Below are positions 1 to 4,644 of a stretch of 5,538 bases of DNA, in pieces. Source of the DNA: Bacillota bacterium (lineage in GTDB: Bacteria > Bacillota > Clostridia > Peptostreptococcales > Anaerovoracaceae); contig JAEEIC010000246.1 of NCBI GenBank assembly GCA_016281165.1, forward strand, positions 1-5,538, read 5' to 3'. Position 1 is the first letter of the stretch, and every line of letters starts with the position of its first letter. The notes under the pieces were generated by a model that was not told where the DNA came from, did no database searches, and was given only the letters and a program-made list of their open reading frames with translations. A program made the translations under genes and the position numbers.

Positions 1-1417
1 AAGACCCGCAGACCGGGCAGGGCTCCCCGTCCTGAAGAGAAGCCGCCATTATGCCCGCCTGCCCGTCCAGAAAGGCCCTGCTCGCCTGCTCATACTCCCG
101 GGACGCGCTGCCGGCGGCGTCCCGGGCCCGGACGTAAAGCGCCGCCGCGTCATCCGCCTCGGCTTGCTTCACTTCAAGCCTTTTCTTATCCTTACTGAGC
201 TGCTCAAGAGCCCCGCGCCTTAACTGGAGCTCCTTCCGCCTCTGCGAAAGGCGCTCCAGTTCCAGCTCCGCGCCCTCGAGCGGCCCCGCCTCTTTCTTCA
301 GTTCCCCGAGCTCGGTCTCCATCGCTTTGATCTCAGAGTAGACCGCTTCCGTCCGCTCCTTAAGACCGCCGAGCTGTCTGCGGCCGTCCGCGAGCTCCTT
401 TCTGAGAGCGTCCCTCCCCGCGTACTCGGGAAGCAGGGCCCTGCCGAAGGCAGCCCTTTCTCTGCAGGCCTTCATCTCCCCGGAGCGCACGGAAAGGACG
501 GCGAGCTCTTCGCCGAGAGCGGCCGCCCGTTCCGAAGCTCTTTCGAGAGCCTCCTTCGAAGCCCTGCGGACCTCCTCTTCCTTTTCCCTCTCCGCCGCGA
601 GAGTCAGCCTTTCGCGCGCGCGGGCGATCTCCTCCTCGAGCGCGGCGAGCCTCTCCTTCTCCTTCCGCTGCGTCTTCCCGTCCTCGAGGCAGAGCCGCGA
701 AAGGATGGAGACCGCCTCATCCGCCCTCATCTCCTCGCTCTTAAGAAGAACGGCCGAGGGATGCCCTTCGGGCAGCTCCGCCGAGCTCCTGAGGCGGAAG
801 AGCTCGAGCTTCAGAGCGTCCTCCTTCCTCGCGAGCTCCAGGGCTTCGCCGTTCATGAGCTCCTGCAGCCTCGCGTACCTCTCCGTGTGGAAGATCTTTG
901 CGAAGATCGCCTTGCGCTCCTCGGTCTTCGCGAGCAGAAGGGCGAGAAAATCCCCCTGCGCGAGCATCGCGATGCGGCTGAACTGCTCCCTGTCGACCCC
1001 GAGTATCTCGTTCACCTTCTCGTCGACGAAGCGTATGCCCGTGATCACGCTGCCGTCGGGCATATAGAACTCCGCCGCGGCCCTCTCCTTCGTCTCGCCC
1101 TCGCCCCGGCGGAGAGGCCTCACGTACTCCGGGTTGCGCCTTATCCTGTAGGTCTTTCCCCCGTTCACGAAGCTCAGCTCGACCTCGGTGGGAGTCCCGG
1201 GCAGGGCGTATTTCGAGCGCAGCATCGAGGGCTCCCTCACGCTGCCGCTGGCTTCTCCGTAGAGGGCGAAGCATATCGCGTCGAAGATGGTCGTCTTGCC
1301 CGCGCCGGTGTCGCCGGTTATGAGGTAAAGGCCCTCTGTCCCCAGCAGGTCCATGTCGAGGACCGTCCTTCCCGCGTACGGCCCGAAGGCAGACATCACA
1401 AGCTTTACCGGTCTCAT
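1..1417 (-). CDS. sbcC: SbcC, exonuclease SbcCD ATPase subunit (N-terminal half, cut by window edge)
   Basis: SbcC is the SMC/Rad50-like ATPase of the SbcCD complex, which opens hairpins and processes blocked DNA ends during repair and replication. Translating the minus strand from the ATG at 1417 gives 472 residues with no stop before the window edge. Residues 35-43 read GDTGAGKTT (Walker A). The ABC Q-loop is in MLAQGDF, with Gln154. From about residue 165 the sequence becomes a long Lys/Glu/Arg/Leu-rich stretch typical of an antiparallel coiled coil. The last residues visible are CPVCGS, with Cys467 and Cys470 forming the zinc hook that joins two SbcC arms. The returning coil, signature motif and Walker B must lie outside the window. 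The start overlaps the sbcD stop as ATGA, so the two are translationally coupled. Family assignment is very secure; truncation is due only to the window edge. Confidence 0.96.
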   Translation of the reverse strand, partial: MRPVKLVMSAFGPYAGRTVLDMDLLGTEGLYLITGDTGAGKTTIFDAICFALYGEASGSVREPSMLRSKYALPGTPTEVELSFVNGGKTYRIRRNPEYVRPLRRGEGETKERAAAEFYMPDGSVITGIRFVDEKVNEILGVDREQFSRIAMLAQGDFLALLLAKTEERKAIFAKIFHTERYARLQELMNGEALELARKEDALKLELFRLRSSAELPEGHPSAVLLKSEEMRADEAVSILSRLCLEDGKTQRKEKERLAALEEEIARARERLTLAAEREKEEEVRRASKEALERASERAAALGEELAVLSVRSGEMKACRERAAFGRALLPEYAGRDALRKELADGRRQLGGLKERTEAVYSEIKAMETELGELKKEAGPLEGAELELERLSQRRKELQLRRGALEQLSKDKKRLEVKQAEADDAAALYVRARDAAGSASREYEQASRAFLDGQAGIMAASLQDGEPCPVCGS

Positions 1418-2553
1418 ATCTCTTCCTCCCAGACTTTTTTTATGAGGCGCGACACGTATTCGCGCTGCTCGCCGTTCATGGGCATCCCGTTCTGAAGGCG
1501 GTAGAACTCCTCGAAAAGGTCGAGAGGAGTCCGCGACCAGAGCTCCGCAGGGCTTTGGATCTCCTGCTTCGTGCGTGTCCTCTCGTTGTCGTAGTCGAGC
1601 TTCATAAGGAAGGGATATATGGCCTGCAGCCTCGAGAGCCCCTCCGGGATACTGCTCTCGTCGGTCAGGGTGATGTGAAGATACTGATCCCTGAAGTCCG
1701 CGTCTTTATAAAAGCTCAGCAGGCTCACCTCGTCGTACGTGCCCCTGATCTCTCTCATCTCCCTGAGCGGGACGAGCGGGACCGTCCTCACGGCGAGATC
1801 GCCCTTCTTTCCGAGCGTCACCATGCTCACTGATTTCGTCTGATGTATCTCGGAAAAGGAGTATTTGAGCGGGCTCCCGCAGTATCTCACCCTTTCGCTC
1901 CCCGCGTTCTGCGGACTGTGAAGATGTCCCATGGCGGTGTAGTCGAAGGGCTCGAAGAGCGAAACGTCGACGCTGCCCTCTCCTCCCACCATGATATCCT
2001 CGGATTCACAGGTGTCCGAGCCGGCGGCGAACTGATGGCAGACGAGCACGTTCCTCGCCGAGGGGTCCACCCCCATCCCGTCTATCGCCGCCTTCACCGC
2101 CCCGCTGTAGTCTCCCGCCTCGACCGCGGGGAAGAAAGGCCTGACGCTCGCGGGCTTTACGAAGGGGAGCATGTAGATATTGACCTCGCCCCACTCGTCC
2201 TTCATGACGAAGGGGCTGACGCTGCCTCTGTACACAGGGGCCATATGGACCCCCGAGAGCTCCATCAGCCTTCCCCCGAAGGCGAGCCGCTCGGCGCTGT
2301 CGTGATTGCCGCTGATGACGAAGATCTGCGGGCCCAGACCCGAGAGCCTCACTAAAAAGCTGTCGAAGAGCTCGACCGCCTCGGCCGTGGGCACCGCCCT
2401 GTCGTAGACGTCGCCCGCGATGAGGACCGCGTCCGGCGCCTCGTCCTTCGCGGCGGCGAAGATCTCATCCAGGATGAAGCGCTGGTCCTCGAGCATGGAA
2501 AAACCGTTGACCCGCTTGCCCAGATGCAGATCAGAAAGATGCATGAATCTCAT
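1414..2553 (-). CDS. sbcD: SbcD, exonuclease SbcCD nuclease subunit
   Basis: SbcD is the Mre11-like, manganese-dependent calcineurin-type phosphoesterase that cuts DNA in complex with SbcC. The 379-residue product has every family motif in order: DLH (Asp8, His10), GDVYD (Asp48), GNHD (Asn83, His84, Asp85), CHQF (His173) and GHLH (His210, His212). A C-terminal capping region follows, about residues 260-379, which contacts SbcC. The length matches typical SbcD. I chose ATG 2553 because MRFMHLSDLHLG is the usual family N-terminus. The frame stays open upstream to a GTG at 2682, but those 43 residues are Arg/Gly/Pro-rich, unlike SbcD, and that GTG sits at the promoter. The gene is first in the operon and overlaps sbcC by 4 bases. 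Its ribosome site is oddly placed (see the 5' leader hairpin entry). Confidence 0.96.
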   Translation of the reverse strand: MRFMHLSDLHLGKRVNGFSMLEDQRFILDEIFAAAKDEAPDAVLIAGDVYDRAVPTAEAVELFDSFLVRLSGLGPQIFVISGNHDSAERLAFGGRLMELSGVHMAPVYRGSVSPFVMKDEWGEVNIYMLPFVKPASVRPFFPAVEAGDYSGAVKAAIDGMGVDPSARNVLVCHQFAAGSDTCESEDIMVGGEGSVDVSLFEPFDYTAMGHLHSPQNAGSERVRYCGSPLKYSFSEIHQTKSVSMVTLGKKGDLAVRTVPLVPLREMREIRGTYDEVSLLSFYKDADFRDQYLHITLTDESSIPEGLSRLQAIYPFLMKLDYDNERTRTKQEIQSPAELWSRTPLDLFEEFYRLQNGMPMNGEQREYVSRLIKKVWEEEI

Positions 2554-2561
2554 TTCCCGGT

Positions 2562-2589
2562 GCCGGCGAACAGAGCCGGCCGCCTCCTT
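2562..2589 (-). promoter_or_regulatory. sbcD ribosome site with an intervening hairpin
   Basis: On the minus strand a perfect AAGGAGG lies at 2589-2583, but 29 bases separate it from the sbcD ATG at 2553. No in-frame ATG, GTG or TTG occurs between them. The gap contains GCCGGC (2580-2575), a 7-base loop, and GCCGGC (2567-2562), which can form a six-pair, all-GC hairpin. Folding removes 19 bases and leaves an effective spacing of 10, within the functional range. The only other purine run, GGG at 2558-2556, is 2 bases from the ATG and too close to serve that start. Structure-assisted initiation is an inference from this geometry. Confidence 0.5.
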
Positions 2590-2648
2590 CCTTTTCCCGC
2601 CCGCGCGCCCCGGCCCCGGCAGGAAGATCCTCTGCGGACTGCCAGCTC

Positions 2649-2678
2649 TTGCCAGAAAGTCCGCGTATATATTATAAT
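2649..2678 (+). promoter_or_regulatory. Promoter of the gene at 2698
   Basis: TTGCCA at 2649-2654 matches the sigma-70/sigma-A -35 consensus at five of six bases. It is followed after 18 bases by a perfect TATAAT at 2673-2678. The predicted start near 2685 coincides with the AGGAGA ribosome site (2685-2690), so the leader would be only about 13 bases. Either the leader is very short or the real start lies slightly upstream. The -10 is shared with the opposite strand. Confidence 0.6.
2671..2676 (-). promoter_or_regulatory. Possible sbcDC promoter (-10 element)
   Basis: The palindrome ATTATAAT (2671-2678) contains a perfect TATAAT on the minus strand as well as on the plus strand. Read toward sbcD it would start transcription near 2664, giving a leader of about 110 bases before the ATG. 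I see no good -35 hexamer at the expected distance on this strand, so the sbcDC promoter remains tentative. Confidence 0.35.
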
Positions 2679-2697
2679 CCACTCAGGAGACTTTGGC

Positions 2698-3366
2698 ATG
2701 GACATCAGCGTAAAATCATCGCCCGAACTGGATATGGACGAGGTGCGGTTCATCGCCCTCAAGGACGGCAGCGCCTGGCGCCCCGCGAAAAAGAGCGAGG
2801 GCGGGGGGCTCGTCTGCCTTTCCGGCTCCTCCATGCCGAAAAGAGAGGTCTTTTTGGAGATGATGGAGCGGGCCGAGGCCCTCAATTCCCCCGGCGGGGA
2901 GAACTTCGAGACCACCAGGAGACTGCTCGAAGGCTACCGGGCCATGGCCTTCTCCCAGCGGCGGTCGGATCCCTTCGACCTGAGGACCGCGGGCAGCCTG
3001 CCGCGGGCCCCGCTCAAAGCCCCGCGCGAAACGCCGGACAGCCGGCCGCGGGCCCCGCTAAGGCCGTTGAACTGTCCGGAAGCTGCGGATGCGCCGGGCT
3101 TTGGCTCCTCCCTGCTCACCTCCGCCGTCCAGCAGGGCATCGAGGCGATGCTCGCCTCCGCCTCCGACGACATACTCGACGCCGGCGAGCTGCTCTACGC
3201 CAGGTTCATCAAGCCCGAATACGCCGCCAAGACCGCCGATTTCTACATGGCCCTCTTCAGGAGCTCCCGCGCGACCTACTTCCGCCTCCTGAACAAAGCC
3301 GTCTCCCTCCTCTCCGCCCGGATCTTCGGCCTCCTGCCCGAGGACCGCGCCCCGGCAGACGAGTGA
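2698..3366 (+). CDS. Hypothetical protein, 222 residues, divergent from sbcDC
   Basis: I do not recognise this family. I chose ATG 2698 because AGGAGA (2685-2690) lies 7 bases upstream and a TATAAT precedes that; the frame is open further upstream only through promoter sequence. The product appears to have three parts. Residues 1-90 form a mixed N-terminal region containing MPKREVFLEMMERAEALN and ETTRRLLEGYRAMAFSQRR, which look helical. Residues 96-124 are a Pro/Arg-rich linker with a short internal repeat (PRAPLK and PRAPLR). Residues 137-213 are a predominantly helical C-terminal domain with aromatic positions (YARF, DFYMALF, ATYFRLL). There is no signal peptide, clear membrane segment or catalytic motif. 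GC content matches sbcDC, so it is probably a resident gene. Sharing a promoter region with sbcDC may mean co-expression but does not show a DNA-repair role. Confidence 0.8.
   Translation: MDISVKSSPELDMDEVRFIALKDGSAWRPAKKSEGGGLVCLSGSSMPKREVFLEMMERAEALNSPGGENFETTRRLLEGYRAMAFSQRRSDPFDLRTAGSLPRAPLKAPRETPDSRPRAPLRPLNCPEAADAPGFGSSLLTSAVQQGIEAMLASASDDILDAGELLYARFIKPEYAAKTADFYMALFRSSRATYFRLLNKAVSLLSARIFGLLPEDRAPADE
3001..3059 (+). repeat. 14-base direct repeat in the linker-coding region
   Basis: CCGCGGGCCCCGCT occurs at 3001-3014 and again at 3046-3059, exactly 45 bases (15 codons) apart, so both copies are read in the same frame and encode the two Pro-Arg-Ala-Pro-Leu blocks of the linker. A small in-frame duplication that later diverged is a likely origin. 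It could allow length variation of the linker by slippage. Confidence 0.6.
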
Positions 3367-3440
3367 GCGGGACTGTTTCCGCGCGCAAAACGGCCAGCTT
3401 GATCCGCAGGGGAAAAAGCCATTCAAAAGGCGCGCTCAAA

Positions 3441-3460
3441 ATGTAAAAATATCTTTACAT
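3441..3460. promoter_or_regulatory. Operator O1, 20-base palindrome overlapping the -35
   Basis: ATGTAAA (3441-3447) and its exact inverse TTTACAT (3454-3460) flank six bases; 18 of 20 positions are palindromic. The right arm contains the -35 hexamer TTTACA, so a bound protein would block RNA polymerase. The same pair of arms recurs at 3487-3506. The encoded small XRE regulator of this operon is the obvious candidate ligand, by position only. Confidence 0.75.
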
Positions 3461-3482
3461 CAGAGGGCTCTCCCGATATAAT
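3454..3482 (+). promoter_or_regulatory. Promoter of the membrane protein-XRE operon
   Basis: TTTACA (3454-3459) is followed after 17 bases by TATAAT (3477-3482): one mismatch in the -35, a perfect -10 and ideal spacing. Predicted transcription start is near 3489, inside the second operator. The strength of the match, together with the flanking operators, suggests a promoter that is strong when not repressed. Confidence 0.85.
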
Positions 3483-3486
3483 AGGA

Positions 3487-3506
3487 ATGTAAAATAGTTT
3501 TTACAT
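3487..3506. promoter_or_regulatory. Operator O2, 20-base palindrome over the transcription start
   Basis: ATGTAAAA (3487-3494) and TTTTACAT (3499-3506) are perfect 8-base inverted arms around four bases. The centre is 46 bases from that of O1. It covers the predicted transcription start and ends just before the AAGGGAGG ribosome site (3508-3515). The two sites bracket the core promoter, an arrangement typical of autorepression by a dimeric helix-turn-helix protein. Confidence 0.75.
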
Positions 3507-3522
3507 CAAGGGAGGCGCAGCG

Positions 3523-3762
3523 ATGAAAAAGGTCTTTACTAAAGCCGACGAAATGGAATTGGCGGTGAATTATAAAGCCGCCCGCAATGCTTTCGCGTTC
3601 CTGGAGCTCGCGCTCTTCATCTACTGCCTTTTGTCTTACCTGAAGACCGGGGAACACTCCTTCGTGTTCCTGATCTTTATCGTTTCAGGCGTGGTGTTCT
3701 GGCTGACGAAGCTGATAGAAACAAAACGCCTCGCCGCCCCGGAGGATCCTGATGAAGAATGA
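3523..3762 (+). CDS. Small two-helix membrane protein of an XRE operon
   Basis: A 79-residue protein. The start is well supported: GGGAGG (3510-3515) lies 7 bases before ATG 3523. Residues 1-22 are charged (KADEMELAVNYKAARNA). Two hydrophobic segments follow, about residues 23-40 (FAFLELALFIYCLLSYL) and 46-64 (SFVFLIFIVSGVVFWLTKL), joined by a short KTGEH turn, with an acidic tail (APEDPDEE). This predicts a two-pass inner-membrane hairpin. Small membrane proteins of this kind are commonly encoded beside tiny Cro/CI-like regulators in Firmicutes, but their function is generally not established and I assign none. The gene overlaps the regulator gene by 11 bases, so translation is probably coupled. 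Expression should be controlled through O1 and O2. Base composition is visibly less GC-rich than in sbcDC. Confidence 0.88.
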   Translation: MKKVFTKADEMELAVNYKAARNAFAFLELALFIYCLLSYLKTGEHSFVFLIFIVSGVVFWLTKLIETKRLAAPEDPDEE

Positions 3763-3943
3763 CATCCGGAAGCTGCGGAAGAACATAGGTCTCAGGCAGG
3801 AAGATTTGGCCAGGATCCTGGGGGTCACCAGGCAGACTGTCATCGCGATCGAAAACGATAAATATGATCCCACGCTGGAATTAGCAATGAAGATATCCGA
3901 ATTCTTCGGGGTAAGCGTGAACGAGATCTTCCACCTGAGGTAG
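3752..3943 (+). CDS. XRE (Cro/CI)-family transcriptional regulator, 63 residues
   Basis: Almost the whole protein is one helix-turn-helix domain. Residues 16-23 (QEDLARIL) form helix 2, residues 27-35 (RQTVIAIE) the recognition helix, and NDKYDPTLELAMKISEFFGVSVNEIF completes the five-helix fold. The pattern LRQEDLA-LGVTRQTV-AIEN-KYDPTLELA is diagnostic of the minimal Cro/CI-like regulators frequent in Gram-positive bacteria. Such proteins bind as dimers to short palindromes, which fits O1 and O2. The start ATG 3752 has GGAGG at 3741-3745, six bases upstream, inside the end of the membrane protein gene. The stop is TAG 3941-3943. No intrinsic terminator separates the gene from the repeat array that begins 20 bases later, so the operon transcript may continue into the array. 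Confidence 0.93.
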   Translation: MKNDIRKLRKNIGLRQEDLARILGVTRQTVIAIENDKYDPTLELAMKISEFFGVSVNEIFHLR

Positions 3944-4023
3944 CTCCTGCCACGTCTCGTTTCGTTGAGATATAGGGACTTCTGCAACCCGACGCTCAAT
4001 GTTTGGCTGCCAATGCGTCGCAC

Positions 4024-4066
4024 TTCGTTGAGAATTGAGACCATCCGCGGCTTGAAACTCAACGTT
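4024..4066. repeat. Duplicated array segment, copy 1
   Basis: This 43-base piece of array unit 2 (forward heptamer, 25-base spacer, inverse heptamer and two flanking bases on each side) matches 4276-4318 at 42 of 43 positions. The sequence beyond it differs more strongly between the two units, so the copying event covered a forward-inverse pair rather than a full unit, or later conversion restored identity only here. Confidence 0.85.
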
Positions 4067-4275
4067 CCCTGATCGCTATGATTACTTTCGTTGAGAAAAT
4101 AGGCCAACTATCGCAGTATACTCAACGTTTTTCTTTGGAACCCGGGATTTTTGTTGAGTGAATTCCTGTTTTTCGCTCTGATACTCAACGTATGCAAGAT
4201 GCCACGTACCCTATTGTTGAGAAAAACGATCATCTTCTGCCCTGCACTCAACGTTTTTCAGCCGGAACAAACTAT

Positions 4276-4318
4276 TTCGTTGAGAATGGAGACCATCCGC
4301 GGCTTGAAACTCAACGTT
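4276..4318. repeat. Duplicated array segment, copy 2
   Basis: Second copy of the segment at 4024-4066, displaced by 252 bases, which is exactly four array periods. The single difference is G at 4288 against T at 4036. The exact four-period offset shows that the copying kept the array register. Confidence 0.85.
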
Positions 4319-4529
4319 TCCAGACCGCTACAGCAAGTTTCGTTGAGAAAACAGAGCGGCTGGTGACTAAAACTCAACGTTTATCTGCTGAAGCAACTGG
4401 TCGCGTTGAGAAAAAGGGGCGGCTTCGTCCCGACGCTCAACGTTTCCCGGCAGGAACTGTTCATTTCGTTGAGAAAAGGACCCGCATTCCGGCCGGACCG
4501 CTCATGGACCGGGAGGATGTGTTGCCTCT

Positions 4530-4644
4530 GCAAATGATCCCGCTTTCAGGCACTCAAAGAGCTGCATTCCCGGAAAGGGCACTCCCTTTTAGGTGTTCAA
4601 GGAGCGATGTCCCCGCAAATGACCCTGCTCTCCAGCGCTCAAAG
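4530..4644. repeat. Degenerate repeat set with CTCAAAG motifs at the array end
   Basis: Beyond the regular array the sequence carries a looser repeat. A 30-base block at 4530-4559 matches 4615-4644 at 24 of 30 positions; both begin GCAAATGA and end CTCAAAG. A related TTCAAGG at 4596-4602 lies between, so the motifs start at 4553, 4596 and 4638, spaced 43 and 42 bases. CTCAAAG resembles the array's CTCAACG. The last copy overlaps the stop codon of the minus-strand gene ending at 4639. A decayed or differently spaced relative of the main array is plausible but not proven. Confidence 0.55.
4573..4590. terminator. Short hairpin between convergent genes, possible weak terminator
   Basis: AAAGGG (4574-4579), loop CACT and CCCTTT (4584-4589) form a perfect six-pair stem, with a possible extra G-T pair outside. 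It lies 49 bases beyond the stop of the minus-strand gene. Neither strand has a proper U-tract after the stem, so intrinsic termination would be weak at best. Confidence 0.3.

Larger units (their letters stand above)
3963..4473. repeat. 63-base periodic array of alternating inverted heptamers (CGTTGAG / CTCAACG)
   Basis: Forward heptamers start at 3963, 4026, 4089, 4152, 4215, 4278, 4341, 4404 and 4467, every 63 bases exactly. Seven are CGTTGAG; those at 4152 and 4215 are TGTTGAG. Inverse heptamers start at 3995, 4058, 4121, 4184, 4247, 4310, 4373 and 4436, also every 63 bases. Seven are CTCAACG; the first is CTCAATG. Flanks are biased: TTT before and AAAA after the forward motif, A before and TTT after the inverse one. 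Each unit is heptamer, 25-base spacer, inverse heptamer, 24-base spacer. Most spacers are diverged, with traces of common ancestry (for example GGAAC in several 24-base spacers). Each heptamer can pair with either neighbour, so a transcript could fold in two alternative hairpin registers. Function is unknown. It is not a CRISPR: the repeats are too short and no cas gene is visible. Confidence 0.93.

Noticed and set aside
705..1495. Several open frames on both strands inside sbcC.
   Set aside because: They are shadows of the sbcC frame, which carries the Walker A, Q-loop, coiled-coil and zinc-hook signatures; GC-rich sequence gives long spurious frames.
2554..2682. N-terminal extension of SbcD by 43 residues from a GTG at 2682.
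   Set aside because: The extension is low-complexity Arg/Gly/Pro-rich sequence unlike SbcD, the GTG abuts the -10 element, and the family starts with M-x-F-x-H-x-S-D as at 2553.
3367..3440. Terminator after the 222-residue gene, because of two GC-rich GCGCGC runs.
   Set aside because: The runs are far apart, self-complementary and not followed by a T-run; no convincing hairpin forms.
3685..4107. Minus-strand open frame of 140 codons across the XRE gene and array start.
   Set aside because: It is antisense to two well-supported genes with good ribosome sites and lacks recognisable features of its own.
3963..4473. CRISPR array.
   Set aside because: The conserved cores are only 7 bases and alternate in orientation, the spacers show common ancestry, and no cas gene is visible.
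3963..4473. Integron attC sites, because ACTCAAC and GTTGAG resemble RYYYAAC and GTTRRRY core sites.
   Set aside because: The 3' core does not fit at its last base, the gap between cores is 24-25 bases (too short for attC), and there are no cassettes or integrase.
3963..4473. Plasmid or phage iterons.
   Set aside because: Iterons are usually direct repeats of about 17-22 bases next to a Rep gene. Here the motifs alternate in orientation, the period is 63, and no Rep-like protein is encoded.
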